Positions 44,394 through 53,635 of a DNA stretch of 64,000 nt are shown here, in pieces. A program made the position numbers and the translations under genes. Position 1 is the stretch's first letter. The number at the start of each line of letters is the position of its first letter. The stretch is from Bog-257 sp963834135 (GTDB lineage Bacteria > Acidobacteriota > Terriglobia > Terriglobales > Acidobacteriaceae): positions 124,001 to 188,000 of the forward strand of contig CAWIAN010000004.1 in assembly GCA_963834135.1 (NCBI GenBank), written 5' to 3'. A model generated the notes under the pieces. The model saw only the letters and a program-made list of their open reading frames with translations, did not search any database and was not told the DNA's origin.

Positions 44394-44595
44394 GGTCACG
44401 GAAAATATTAGCAGGCGCGTGGGCTGTCGGCTGTCAGCCATGGACTATCGTCTGAAGCATCTGTAACCGGCAGCTCACAGAAGTCAACCAGCAGGGTGCC
44501 CCACACATTCGCGTGGTTCGAATGTGTGGGATCAAGCCTACAGAATCCATCCTCCCCACAATCCTTTCGCGTCCCTCTATAATCAAATATTCGCT

Positions 44596-45643
44596 ATGAG
44601 TGTTGCTACGTTACAAGACAAGCTGACGGCCGCTGGAGCGCGCATGGGCAGCTATCGCGGAGGCGAAACTCCGGCCAGCTTTGGCGATTCGGGGGCTGAG
44701 TTCCACGCGCTGCTGCACGGCGCCGCCATATTCGATCTCGGCTGGCAGGCCAGGCTGCTGATCAGCGGCAAAGACCGCACCCGCTGGCTGAACGGCATGA
44801 TCACCAACAACATCCGCGACCTTGCCGTCGGGAACGGGGTATACGCATTCATCCTCACGCCGCAGGGACACAATCAGGGCGATCTAACTGCCTACAATCG
44901 CGGTGAATATCTTGTGGCGACGACGGATCGTGAGCAGGCGCCGAAGGTTACTGCGGTTCTGCAGAAGTACATCATCATGGACAAGGTGGAGATCGAAGAC
45001 ATCAGCGAGAAGCTGGTGTCGATCGGTATCGCCGGTCCGAAAGCGGCCGAGACCTTGACGAAAGCGGGTATCGACGTTTCACAACTCGAGCCCGGTCAGG
45101 TTGTGGATACAGTTTGGCAGGAGATTGGAATCTCCGTCGTGCGCAATACGCATCCGCAGGATGGATGGCTACGAGATCTGGCTTGCCCCCGAGAATGTCG
45201 AGAAGGTGTGGGACGCTCTGGTCGGCGCGGGCGCCACGCCTGTCGGTAGCGATGCCCTGGAAATGTGTCGCATCAAGCGCGGCGTGCCGCGTTTCGGAAT
45301 CGATCTGCGCGAGCGCGATTTGCCGCAGGAAACAGGCCAGGAACACGCGCTAAATTTCAGTAAGGGCTGCTACATCGGGCAGGAGATCGTCGAGCGGATT
45401 CGCGCGCGGGGCAACGTGCATCGAACTTTCATCGGCTTCGAAGTCGAGGGCGAGCCGCCACAGCCGGGAACGAAAGTTCGCGCAAACGATAAGGATATGG
45501 GCGAAATCACCAGCACGACGCGCGTGCCGGGCGGCCGCACCCTGGCTCTCGGTTATCTGCGGCGTGAAGTTGCCGCGCCGGGTACAACCGTGCAAATCGG
45601 CGAGCAAAGTGCCACGGTGAAAAGTCTGCCTTTCGAGTTCTGA
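44596..45643 (+). pseudogene. ygfZ: YgfZ/GcvT-like folate-binding protein gene, frameshifted
   Basis: The gene reads in one frame from ATG 44596 through GcvT-like residues (FDLGWQARLLISGKDRTRW, LTPQGHNQGDL, GIAGPKAAETL). It then needs a shift near 45150-45165 into the frame that holds MDGYEIWLAPENVEKVW, the YgfZ signature SKGCYIGQEIVERIRARG and a C-terminal barrel. Together they give a normal protein of about 350 residues. YgfZ is a tetrahydrofolate-dependent helper of Fe-S enzymes. The shift falls in a short GGATGGATGG tandem, typical of slippage or a sequencing error. It is the first gene of an operon with the DUF1844, MBL and ribF genes. Confidence 0.8.
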
Positions 45644-46300
45644 ATGGATCAAAAACTTATGCCAGAAAAAGAGAAAAAGCCGGAGTTTGTCGTCACCGAT
45701 CGCCGCCTATTTAGCAACGACGGTGAACTGCGCCAGGACGTTGTCGAGGCAGAAGAACAGCGCGAGGAACGCGAGCGCGAACAGCGCGAAGCGCAGCAAC
45801 GTGCTAACGATCAGCGCGCCAGTGAAAATCACATTCCCGAGGCACCGGCCGCATCTGCGGCACCGCCACCGCCGAACGAGCCTGAGATGCAGATGCCGAC
45901 AACACAGGAGCAGCAGGCCTCGGTGGCAGCCTATCAACAATCCACGCGCGACATCGATGCCCGCATCGAGCAGGAAATGCGCAAGCAGGGCCGCTCGCAC
46001 AGTGCCAAGGACTTCGAGGTTTCATTCGATAAGTTCATCGCCTCGCTGTACATGACCTCGTTGATGCAGCTTGGCCTGGCCGCTCCGCAGGGAGCCAAGC
46101 CTGAAGTCGATCTGATCGGTGCGCGCCAGACCATCGACACGCTTGCCATGTTGCAGGAGAAGACCAAGAGCAACCTGACGCCGGCGGAAGAGAACATGAT
46201 GCAGAACTGCCTGTACGAGCTGCGTATGGCCTACCTGGAAGTGACGAATCTGATCACGCATCCCCCGCAAGGCGGTCCTGGCGGCGACGGCCGGTCCTGA
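45644..46300 (+). CDS. DUF1844-domain protein
   Basis: The 218-residue protein has an acidic, Glu/Arg/Gln-rich coiled-coil region (about 35-65), a Pro/Ala-rich linker (70-105), and a C-terminal DUF1844 domain (about 120-205): DFEVSFDKFIASLYMTSLMQLGL, LIGARQTIDTLAMLQEKTKSNL and ENMMQNCLYELRMAYLEV. DUF1844 proteins are widespread in Acidobacteriota and relatives and of unknown function. Its ATG abuts the ygfZ stop and its stop overlaps the MBL-fold ATG (TGATG). Confidence 0.9.
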   Translation: MDQKLMPEKEKKPEFVVTDRRLFSNDGELRQDVVEAEEQREEREREQREAQQRANDQRASENHIPEAPAASAAPPPPNEPEMQMPTTQEQQASVAAYQQSTRDIDARIEQEMRKQGRSHSAKDFEVSFDKFIASLYMTSLMQLGLAAPQGAKPEVDLIGARQTIDTLAMLQEKTKSNLTPAEENMMQNCLYELRMAYLEVTNLITHPPQGGPGGDGRS

Positions 46301-47103
46301 TGAAAGCCACGCTCACGGTGCTGGGAAGCGGCACGTCGATGGGAGTGCCCACGATCGGCTGTGATTGCGCAGTTTGCACATCAGCCGATCCGCACGACCG
46401 GCGCACGCGTCCGTCGATCATGGTGCAATGGGACGATCCCGCGGCGCACGACGCGCCGAGGCGCACCGTTCTCATCGACACCACGCCCGACTTCCGTGAG
46501 CAGGCCATCCGCGAGCAGATCCGCAAGATCGACGCGATCATTTACACCCACGGCCATGCCGACCACATCCTTGGACTCGATGACGTTCGGCCGCTGAGCT
46601 TTCCTCGCGTTACCGGCGGCTCCAAGATTCCCCTGTACGCCAGCGAAAACACCGCGCGGGTTCTGCGCAATGTCTTCCGCTACATCTTCGACGCCGACTA
46701 TAAGTACGGTGGACTGGCGCAGGTTGAACTGCAACCGGTCGATGGTCCCATCGATCTCTTTGGAGCGAGTTTCACGCCCATGCAGGTAATGCACGGCGAT
46801 GTGCCGATCGACGCATTTCGTTTCGGCTCCGCCGCTTATCTGACGGACTTCAGTACCGTGCCGGAAGAGTCGATGGCGAAACTGGAAGGCCTTGACATCT
46901 TGTTTTTGGATGCGCTGCGGCATCATCCACATCCCACGCATTCAACCGTGGAGAACTCGCTGAAGATCGTGGAGCGTCTCAAGCCTCGGCGGACGTTTTT
47001 CACGCACATTTCACATGATCTCCCGGACGCGTCGACCAATGCGGCGCTGCCGGAGAATGTGCGGCTGGCGCACGACGGACTGAAACTGGAGTTCGAACTG
47101 TAG
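46300..47103 (+). CDS. MBL-fold metallo-hydrolase, PhnP-like
   Basis: The 267-residue hydrolase has LGSGTSMGVPTIGCDCAVC (the structural Cys cluster of PhnP-type enzymes), the HxHxDH motif THGHADHILGLDD (about 82-94) and later histidines in MQVMHGDVP, DALRHHPHPTHST and FFTHISHDL. This subfamily includes cyclic phosphodiesterases; the substrate here is unknown. It is translationally coupled to the DUF1844 gene and followed two bases later by ribF. Confidence 0.9.
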   Translation: MKATLTVLGSGTSMGVPTIGCDCAVCTSADPHDRRTRPSIMVQWDDPAAHDAPRRTVLIDTTPDFREQAIREQIRKIDAIIYTHGHADHILGLDDVRPLSFPRVTGGSKIPLYASENTARVLRNVFRYIFDADYKYGGLAQVELQPVDGPIDLFGASFTPMQVMHGDVPIDAFRFGSAAYLTDFSTVPEESMAKLEGLDILFLDALRHHPHPTHSTVENSLKIVERLKPRRTFFTHISHDLPDASTNAALPENVRLAHDGLKLEFEL

Positions 47104-47105
47104 CG

Positions 47106-48080
47106 ATGCAGATCTTCCGCAATCTTGAGGACGTGCCGTCGAACTTTGGCCCAACGGTAGTCAGCGTGGGAAACTTTGACGGCGTCCATCGCGCGCACCA
47201 GGAGGTGGTGCGGCACATGGCGGAGCGTGCGCGTGCTCTCGGCGGCAAGGCCGTGGTGGTGACCTTCGAACCGCACCCTCTGCGCATCCTGCGTCCCAAC
47301 GTTGCACCCAAATTGCTGACGCCGTTGCCAGTTAAGCTTGCTCGTCTTGAACAGACAGGTGTGGACGCTGTACTGGTGCTGCCATTCACCCGCGATCTGT
47401 CCGTGATGAGCGCCGAAGATTTTGCGCGCGAGGTGCTGGCGAAGTCGCTACAGGCGCGCGAGGTGCACGAAGGTTATAACTTCCACTTTGGCCACAAGGC
47501 GCAGGGTAACGTCGATACGCTGGCGGAGCTGGGCAAGCACTGTGGCTTCGAGGCCCGCATTTTTTCCGAGCAGACGCTGCGCGGCCATCATGTCTCCAGC
47601 AGCGAGATTCGCAAGCTGATTGCGGAGGGAAATGTCAGTCGCGCGCGGGCTCTGCTGGGCAGGCCTTTCAGCATCTTCTCCAACCCCGGTCGGGGACGCG
47701 GCTACGGTCATAAGTACACCGTGCCGACAGTCAATCTCGCACGTTACGACGAACTGGTTCCCGCCGACGGTGTTTACATCACCTGGCTCCGAATCAACGA
47801 CGAGTGCTTTGAGGCGGTGACGAATGTGGGCAATCGTCCGACGTTTGGTGCCGATTCATTCGCCATCGAAAGCCACCTGCTAAACTTCCATCCCATCGAG
47901 CTTCAGCCGGAGACGCCGCTGGAGCTGACCTTCCTCAAACGTATCCGGGCGGAGATCAAGTTTCCTTCGGTTGACGCACTGCGCGAGCAGATCGCCAAGG
48001 ACGTGCACAAGGCGAGAAAGTATTTTCGGTTGCAGAAGGAATTGTGTGCCCCAGGTTCACGTCCCTCAGTTGGACGTTAA
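47106..48080 (+). CDS. ribF: Bifunctional riboflavin kinase/FAD synthetase
   Basis: RibF phosphorylates riboflavin to FMN and adenylylates it to FAD. The N-terminal nucleotidyltransferase shows VVSVGNFDGVHRAHQEVV and VTFEPHPLRIL, VHEGYNFHFGHKAQGN and HVSSSEIRKLI. The flavokinase domain starts at GRPFSIFSNPGRGRGYGHKY with VPTVNLA, then VTNVGNRPTFG. The 324-residue length is normal. It is last in the ygfZ operon. The final residues (after about QKELCAP) are encoded by the 48050 palindrome. Confidence 0.95.
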   Translation: MQIFRNLEDVPSNFGPTVVSVGNFDGVHRAHQEVVRHMAERARALGGKAVVVTFEPHPLRILRPNVAPKLLTPLPVKLARLEQTGVDAVLVLPFTRDLSVMSAEDFAREVLAKSLQAREVHEGYNFHFGHKAQGNVDTLAELGKHCGFEARIFSEQTLRGHHVSSSEIRKLIAEGNVSRARALLGRPFSIFSNPGRGRGYGHKYTVPTVNLARYDELVPADGVYITWLRINDECFEAVTNVGNRPTFGADSFAIESHLLNFHPIELQPETPLELTFLKRIRAEIKFPSVDALREQIAKDVHKARKYFRLQKELCAPGSRPSVGR

Positions 48081-48086
48081 CCTGGG
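48050..48086. repeat. CCCAGGTT...AACCTGGG palindrome, copy 3 (overlaps ribF end)
   Basis: CCCAGGTTCACGTCC pairs with GGACGTTAACCTGGG (14 of 15 pairs) around a 7-base loop. Its left arm codes for the last residues of RibF and the TAA stop is inside the right arm. It probably ends the operon transcript. Confidence 0.7.
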
Positions 48087-48100
48087 TGGGGAGTAGAAGA

Positions 48101-48132
48101 CCCGGGTTAGCCAAAGCAGGGCGAACCTGGGA
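48101..48132. repeat. CCCGGGTT...AACCTGGG palindrome, copy 4
   Basis: CCCGGGTTAGCC pairs with GGGCGAACCTGGG, 14 bases after copy 3 and just before the convergent secreted-protein gene. With copy 3 it forms a tandem hairpin pair between the two genes. Confidence 0.55.
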
Positions 48133-48140
48133 CACCGGCT

Positions 48141-48671
48141 TCATTTCTCACGTGTCTCTTTGCCGCTGCCGGTCTTCGTCCAGGTCTTGCCATCGTCACT
48201 CGAGAACTCCGTCCGCCACTCGACCGAGTCGTTGCCGTGAAACTCGTTTGTCGTTCGGAATTGCACGCTCTTCCCCTTAATGTCGTTTGTGCTGGAGTAG
48301 ACCCAGCGCGCGCCGTTGTCCGCAATCTCCAATGCTGTATTGCGGGCTTTTTCTTCGCCGAACGAGATTCCGTAAAAGTAATACTTACTGCTCTTGGGAA
48401 CGAAGGTATAGATCGACAGCTCGCGCATGGACTGGCCGCCAAAAACGATGTCCTGGTCGCAGATGACGAAGACGTGGTCCGGCGACCACGCGCATTTCGT
48501 CGTAGCGCTGGCGGTATTCGCCGAACTGTAGGCGGAGTCGACAAACTGGCCGCTGCCGACCCACTTACCTCCAACCCAGCGGTTCAGCACATCGGCGCCA
48601 GTTGCCGAATCTGCGGCCCATAACGAGAGCGAGAAGCCGATCAAGAAGAGCAGACGAAACAGCAACTTCAT
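48141..48671 (-). CDS. Secreted hypothetical protein, DUF1579-like
   Basis: The 176-residue protein has a signal peptide (LLFRLLFLIGFSLSLWAADS) and a small beta-barrel-like body: WVGGKWVGSGQFVDSAYSS, DHVFVICDQDIVFGGQSMREL, KYYFYGISFGEE and SVEWRTEFSSDDGKTWTKTG. The pattern recalls the DUF1579/THAP4-like heme- or ligand-binding barrels, but I am not certain. It stands alone between ribF (convergent) and the PagL-like gene (divergent). Confidence 0.65.
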   Translation of the reverse strand: MKLLFRLLFLIGFSLSLWAADSATGADVLNRWVGGKWVGSGQFVDSAYSSANTASATTKCAWSPDHVFVICDQDIVFGGQSMRELSIYTFVPKSSKYYFYGISFGEEKARNTALEIADNGARWVYSSTNDIKGKSVQFRTTNEFHGNDSVEWRTEFSSDDGKTWTKTGSGKETREK

Positions 48672-48847
48672 AAACCCTCCTCAGAGCCCTACGACGCATT
48701 CAACTCCGGCAGCGAGTATAGAGAGCCGCCCAGCTGAAGGAAGGGAAATTCCGACAAATGGTCAAAAAACTGGATGAACGGCTGTTGGAGGGGTTTGCGT
48801 GGTTGCCGCTAACCTGTTAACTTGTGCCATTATCCTGAAAACCTGCA

Positions 48848-49438
48848 ATGAAGAAAGCCACTCTAGTCATTTTCTGCTTACTGGCCAGTCTGCCGCTTCT
48901 GGCACAATTGCCCACTGACAGTCCGGTGGATGTGTTGCGCCATCCGGGTTGGAATGGCGGTGTTTTTATCGGCGGCGGCCACACCGTCGACACCTCGCCT
49001 AACGCGGGCAACCTTGTGCTGGGAGTGCGCCTGGGCCGCGTTCTCACCAACGAACACGGCAAGGGCATCCTGCGCGGCACCTATGAAATGGACATCGACA
49101 TCATTCCTCTCGACGAGTATTGGATCCGAGGGGGACAGTATGCTGGCGGCGTCGATCCCATCGTCTTCAAATGGAATTTCACGCACGGGTGCAAGATCGC
49201 GCCGTACATCGCGGCGGTCGGCGGCGCGCTATTCAGCAACCACAACCTGCCGCCGGGCGACACTGCCCAGATTAACTTCACCAGCGGCCCCGAGATCGGC
49301 ATGCAGATCTTTCGCAAGGGCACCAACTCATGGGATATCGCGTTGAAGGCGTATCATTTGTCGAACGCATCCATCGGCAACAACAATCCCGGCTTGAATG
49401 CGAGCTTGCAGGTCATGCTGGGCTACACTTGGCACTAG
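48848..49438 (+). CDS. Acyloxyacyl hydrolase, PagL-like (lipid A 3-O-deacylase)
   Basis: The 196-residue protein has a signal peptide (KKATLVIFCLLASLPLLAQ) and an eight-strand barrel pattern. PagL catalytic features are near the end: AYHLSNASIGNNNPGLN gives the His-x-Ser pair and the following Asn-rich loop, and the last strand ends in Trp-His. PagL removes the 3-O-acyl chain of lipid A in the outer membrane. Together with lpxB it supports lipid A metabolism, though the two are 17 kb apart. The ATG follows CTGCA without a clear Shine-Dalgarno. Confidence 0.8.
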   Translation: MKKATLVIFCLLASLPLLAQLPTDSPVDVLRHPGWNGGVFIGGGHTVDTSPNAGNLVLGVRLGRVLTNEHGKGILRGTYEMDIDIIPLDEYWIRGGQYAGGVDPIVFKWNFTHGCKIAPYIAAVGGALFSNHNLPPGDTAQINFTSGPEIGMQIFRKGTNSWDIALKAYHLSNASIGNNNPGLNASLQVMLGYTWH

Positions 49439-49559
49439 CAAACAGCGAGTCGTAGAACCGTGGCCGCACGGATTCCGCGACGCCTTTATGACAAGTTGTC
49501 GCTGTAGCAACGAATAAACCAGTTGCGGCAGACAGCTTGCAGAAATCTGTATCGCGCCC

Positions 49560-49931
49560 ATGACAAGCTCCGACGCAAAGCGCCCTCTGATCCTCTGCAT
49601 CGATGACGCCGAAGTCGCCCTTCGGATCCGCAAGCTGCTGCTCAGTAGTGCCGGCTATGACGTTTTGACAGCTCCGTCGGGGGAAGAAGGCCTCGAACTG
49701 TTTCGGCAGAATTCGGTGGACATGGTGATCGCTGACCACTTTCTCTCCGACAAGAGCGGAGCGGAGATTGCCGCGGAGATGAAAGAGATCAAGCCCCAGG
49801 TGCCCATACTGATTGTTTCGGCAGCGGCGGAGGCGCCCAAAGGGCTGGAGTTTGCCGACGGCTTCCTGTCGAAGGGCGAGGGCCCGGATGCCTTGCTGGA
49901 CACGATCGCGCGGCTCCTTCCGGACAAGTAG
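49560..49931 (+). CDS. Single-domain response regulator
   Basis: The 123-residue product is a lone receiver domain: LILCIDDAEVALRIRKLL (acidic pair), phospho-acceptor in VIADHFLSDKSG, the T/S position in IVSAAAEA, and the conserved lysine in FLSKGEG. It has no output domain, so it signals through protein contact, as CheY-like proteins do. No kinase is adjacent. It is convergent with the APC permease gene, with 28 bases between. Confidence 0.88.
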   Translation: MTSSDAKRPLILCIDDAEVALRIRKLLLSSAGYDVLTAPSGEEGLELFRQNSVDMVIADHFLSDKSGAEIAAEMKEIKPQVPILIVSAAAEAPKGLEFADGFLSKGEGPDALLDTIARLLPDK

Positions 49932-49958
49932 CCGTTCATCCGCCTCACTTGTAATTTC

Positions 49959-51956
49959 TCAGGCCGAACTTGCGGGGTGGTACGCCGATTCACTCACCAG
50001 CAGAATGACCGGTTGGCCTGAAGTGCGGTGCGTGGCCTCCCAGTAGCGCACCAGAATGGAATAGACCAGCAAACCGGTCTCGCCTTCGCCAAAGAAAATG
50101 TAAGAGAAAGACTGCTTCATCAGATCCCGCCGCGTAAGCCCCATGACGATACTGATGGGATCGAGAAGCTCACTGAGATAGGCGATGGAGTTGGCGACCG
50201 CGACCGCGCCAAATGCCTCGATGACGCAATGATCGTCTTCGCGAAAAACCTTCAGGCGCAACGGCGCCAGGAAATCGCTGCGGTTGTCCATCAGATTGAC
50301 ATGCAGAAATGCCAGCGGCCCTGCGAGGTTGTAGTGCTCGCGCACCTTAGCTGCGAGCATCGCACGATGCTCCGGAGTCGGGATGTGATGGGGAATGAGG
50401 TTAACTTTCTTGCCTTCGATGGAACTCCACAGATCGGCCGAGTCGGCGTCGATGAAGCTGGCTTCGGAAACCCGCATCTCCGTAGAGCGCATGATGCGGC
50501 TCAACCCGCTGGCCGAGAGCAGAAGGAAGATGAAGATACTGGCGATGATCGCGCCGTCGGGCCGCTCAATGATATTGGTGATGGTGGTGTAGAGAAACAC
50601 CAGGGCTACCAGGAAGAAGTAAAAACACAGCAGGTACAGTCGCGGCTCTTTCAAGCTGGCTTCATGCCACAGAGAGATCGTCACTGCCACCGCCGCTGAC
50701 AGCATCAGCACCAAAACGCCAGTCGCATACGCGCCGCCCTGCGCCGTTACCGATGCCTTGAATACAAGGGTGACGATCACGTCGATGGTCAGAAGCACCA
50801 GTACCAGGGGACGCTGGTAAGCCACCCAGTCGGGAGCCATTCCGTAGCGCGGCAGATAGCGCGGAATCAGATTCAAGAGCCCGGCCATCGCCGACGCACC
50901 GGCGAACCACAGAATCAGAATGGTCGAGATGTCGTAGACGGTTCCAAAGATGTTCCCCAGATACAAGTGGGCCAGGTAGGCGATGGCACGTCCGTCGGCC
51001 GCGCCGCCTATACGATAGGCACTCTCAGGAACCAGCGCTGCCGCTACGAAGCTGGAGAGAAGCAGCATCACGCTCATGATGACTGCGGCGGACAACAGCA
51101 GCTTGCGCGTGTTGCGAATGCGTCCCGGAATCGTGTTCTCGGTGTCTCCTTTCTGCGCGCCGGAAACCAGAGGCATCACCGAAACTCCGGTTTCAAATCC
51201 GCTTAGTCCGAGCGCAAGCTTCGGGAAGATCAGCGCCGAGGCAATAAACACGCCGGTCCAATCGCCGTGCGCGGCCATGGCCGCATGCCAGTTCGAGAGC
51301 AGGCTCAGGTGGAAGAGGATCTTCCAGCCGCACCAAAACATCACGATCAGGTTGAGCACAAGATACGGAACGGCGACGACGTAGGCGACGCGGATCGCTT
51401 CGCGAAATCCCGCCAGGAACACGACAGCCAGCAGTAACAGCAGAAGCAGCGTCACCCGCATGCGCGAGTCACCAGCAAACGGGTGCAAGTACGGATTGGC
51501 GATGGCGTGTCGCGCAGCATCGGCCGCCGACAAAGTCATGGTGATAACGAAGTCGGTCGCAGCGAAACCCAGCAGCACCAGCACCATGATCTTGCTGGTC
51601 CAGCCGGAGAAGAGGTTCTCGAGCAGCGCGATCGACCCTTGTCCCGCATACGATCGCTTGGCGACTGCGGAGTAGATGGGCACCGCTCCGAGCAGGGTGA
51701 CCGCAACCAGAACTGCCGTCGAGGGCAGCGCCAGTACTCCCGCCGCCAGCAGTGCAATGCCGGGTTGATATCCCAGGGTAGAGAAGTAGTCGACGCCAGT
51801 CAGCCATAGAACGATGTACCAGGGGTAAGTGTGTTCCGGCTGCCGCGAGATGCGGGCCAGATTGTTCCGCGCAAAAAAACGCGCCAGCCAGTTCTGCGGC
51901 GCCTTGTTCGGCGACGGCAGACGAAGAACAGTATCCGGCAAGGTTGGCGCACTCAT
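49959..51956 (-). CDS. APC-superfamily permease with C-terminal cytoplasmic extension
   Basis: The 665-residue protein has 12 or more membrane helices in the amino acid/polyamine/organocation pattern (GYQPGIALLAAGVLALPSTAVLVAV, LLNLIPRYLPRYG, ALIFPKLALGLSGFETGVSVM for the unwound helix). After residue 475 it has a soluble part (about 515-640, MRVSEASFIDADSADLW..., FLHVNLMDNRSD) of unknown role. It is of the long APC type found in Acidobacteriota and Actinobacteria. The substrate is not identified. Transcription runs away from the small-gene array. Confidence 0.88.
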   Translation of the reverse strand: MSAPTLPDTVLRLPSPNKAPQNWLARFFARNNLARISRQPEHTYPWYIVLWLTGVDYFSTLGYQPGIALLAAGVLALPSTAVLVAVTLLGAVPIYSAVAKRSYAGQGSIALLENLFSGWTSKIMVLVLLGFAATDFVITMTLSAADAARHAIANPYLHPFAGDSRMRVTLLLLLLLAVVFLAGFREAIRVAYVVAVPYLVLNLIVMFWCGWKILFHLSLLSNWHAAMAAHGDWTGVFIASALIFPKLALGLSGFETGVSVMPLVSGAQKGDTENTIPGRIRNTRKLLLSAAVIMSVMLLLSSFVAAALVPESAYRIGGAADGRAIAYLAHLYLGNIFGTVYDISTILILWFAGASAMAGLLNLIPRYLPRYGMAPDWVAYQRPLVLVLLTIDVIVTLVFKASVTAQGGAYATGVLVLMLSAAVAVTISLWHEASLKEPRLYLLCFYFFLVALVFLYTTITNIIERPDGAIIASIFIFLLLSASGLSRIMRSTEMRVSEASFIDADSADLWSSIEGKKVNLIPHHIPTPEHRAMLAAKVREHYNLAGPLAFLHVNLMDNRSDFLAPLRLKVFREDDHCVIEAFGAVAVANSIAYLSELLDPISIVMGLTRRDLMKQSFSYIFFGEGETGLLVYSILVRYWEATHRTSGQPVILLVSESAYHPASSA

Positions 51957-52487
51957 CGTTCGGCCAGACTCCTCGAAGTGGTTGCTAGTAGGTCACGCGG
52001 AAGAATTTTAGATTGTAAGGCCTGAGCTTCCGATTAGGCGAGGAATGTCGCGCTTGCAGGTTGGTACGTGGGAACCGGGGATGTCGCTGGGATCGGAATC
52101 CATCAACGCGGCGCGGAATCCAGAACGCGATGGCCTGCAAATTCCTCCGGATTTGCCATGCGATAAAGACAGGGGCTTTTCAGAAATTTTGCTTCCACGA
52201 GGGAGGCACGCAGGTCCATAGCACAGCGTTTTGAGCAACTCCAGCTCTCAGCCGCTCTTTCTCAGAAGCGCATACTATGCACAGCAAAAACCTCTACGCA
52301 GTGTCCCCTTTCATAGTCTCTCTTCAACCTCCCCGTTCTCGCTAAGTTTCCCTCTCTTCCTGCGTCTGGTTTCAGTGTGGGCGCGATTTCCAGGCTGACC
52401 TTCAGCGTCGGGAGTGGTAACTTGTGCTATGGCCTGTTTTCGCCAAGAACCCTGTGTGGCTGGTAAGTCGTTCTGTTTAAGCGTAAG
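51957..52487. other. Intergenic region between APC permease gene and the small-gene array
   Basis: No gene is supported. It contains the divergent promoter region for the permease and, at 52417-52448, the right half of the palindromic element (copy E4), which starts the array. I see nothing definite between 51957 and 52416. Confidence 0.5.
52417..52448 (+). repeat. Palindromic element, right half only, copy E4 (array left boundary)
   Basis: GTAACTTGTGCTATGGCC then TGTTTTCGCCAAGAA is the right half of the element, placed 40 bases before the first small ORF. No left half is seen within 300 bases upstream, as expected for the outer end of an array. Confidence 0.75.
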
Positions 52488-52790
52488 GTGCTGGTCGTGC
52501 CACTTCATCAAGTTGCGTTCATCTGCTCCGGCGTGCTCCTAGTGCCCCTTGCGTTCATACACGTAGTGATGAGACGACAAGCACACGACGCGAGCTATGG
52601 TATCGGCAGCCCGGAAATGAGCCCGTGGGATGTGCGCTACCTCAATGGCATGTTCGGTAAGCACGGAATCTGGAACGCGCATAAGAAGGCACATGAACGA
52701 AGTGCACTCCGCTCATCGTATGCCGCATTGTTGGGAGCCTGGATCGTCGCTGTGCTCGTTGCCGTGATGGCCTTTCTCCTCAAACGTTGA
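52488..52790 (+). CDS. Small membrane protein (100 aa), first array gene
   Basis: I do not recognise the family. Two membrane helices are visible (VAFICSGVLLVPLAFIHVVM, about 8-27, and YAALLGAWIVAVLVAVMAFLL, about 78-98). Between them is a polar segment with a WDVRYLNGMFGKHGIWNAHKKAHE block. The topology is consistent with an inner-membrane hairpin. GTG 52488 is the first usable start; GTG 52497 is an alternative. The stop is followed after 5 bases by element E5. Confidence 0.55.
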   Translation: MLVVPLHQVAFICSGVLLVPLAFIHVVMRRQAHDASYGIGSPEMSPWDVRYLNGMFGKHGIWNAHKKAHERSALRSSYAALLGAWIVAVLVAVMAFLLKR

Positions 52791-52795
52791 ATAGA

Positions 52796-52888
52796 TGGTG
52801 ATAAATCGCCATATCACAAGTTACGTTTTCAGACCTGCATCAAAAGCAGTGCATAATCGCAACTTGCGTTATGGCCTGTTCACAACAG
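52796..52888 (+). repeat. Two-half palindromic element, copy E5
   Basis: The left half is TGGTGATAAATCGCC then ATATCACAAGTTACG. The centre is a 34-base variable stretch. The right half is GCAACTTGCGTTATGGCC then TGTTCACAACAGC. The inner AAGTTAC/GTAACTT-type pairing is intact. It starts 6 bases after the stop of the preceding gene. Confidence 0.8.
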
Positions 52889-52975
52889 CTACACTGGCTC
52901 AGAGTGCCCCAAATGAACGATATCGGACGGTTTAGTCTAGTAGGGCGCTGTCCCCTCATGCGAAACTGAGCACAG

Positions 52976-53329
52976 ATGAGAAGGCTTAATGAAGCCGCTG
53001 CCGCCGCGACTGTGTTTAGCGCTGCCATGGTTATCGCTGCTACGGTGGCCAGTCTCTCCGGGTGGGTACCGGACAGAACTTTTCCCTCTTCGCTCGTTAC
53101 CAATTCACTATTCATACTGTTATCCGCGGTCGCCGGGATTGTTGTACTGCTGCAATCGTATTTGTGGATCGCTATGCTGACGACCTGCGTTCAGCGGAAA
53201 CAATTTGCTTGGGGTTTCGTCGTCCTATTCGGACTGTCTTGGGGAGCCGCCGCCTTTTTCTATCTACGCCACCGTGATTCTCACAACCGACCGTTGCGGC
53301 TCAATAATCATTACGTTTGCCGTTGGTAA
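52976..53329 (+). CDS. Small membrane protein (117 aa), second array gene
   Basis: Unrecognised. It has three likely helices (AAATVFSAAMVIAATVASLS, LVTNSLFILLSAVAGIVVLL with YLWIAMLTTC, and FAWGFVVLFGLSWGAAAFFY). The protein ends in a charged tail with HRDSHNRPLRLNNHYVC. The start ATG 52976 lies 88 bases after element E5 and the stop is 53 bases before E6. It could be a PLDc_N-like or cytochrome-type small protein, but no motif supports a call. Confidence 0.55.
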   Translation: MRRLNEAAAAATVFSAAMVIAATVASLSGWVPDRTFPSSLVTNSLFILLSAVAGIVVLLQSYLWIAMLTTCVQRKQFAWGFVVLFGLSWGAAAFFYLRHRDSHNRPLRLNNHYVCRW

Positions 53330-53381
53330 AGGGTCACATCAATCTTGGCTTATCGTTGCGGCTGCGGCAACCTGCGCCAAC

Positions 53382-53410
53382 TGGCGTAATATCGCCATTA
53401 CACAAGTTAC
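53382..53410 (+). repeat. Palindromic element, left half, copy E6
   Basis: TGGCGTAATATCGCC then ATTACACAAGTTAC, after the second array gene. The matching right half is not next to it; the nearest is E7, 530 bases downstream. Confidence 0.75.
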
Positions 53411-53635
53411 CCCTGCGCAGGGTGGCACAGCGAAGCACGCCGTATTGTGGGCATTTCACACTTTTCAGGTTCCGTATAGGTGGGGGCGCGACTCCAGAGC
53501 TTTGTAGAACGGCCAACAGCGGCGCTGTTAAAATGCTCACGAACGCTAAAATGGTGTTGCCTGGTGTGAATCCTGCTCAAGAGGCACTCTCCGATGCGAG
53601 TTAAGGTGCATTGTTACATTACCTTACCGCAGTTT

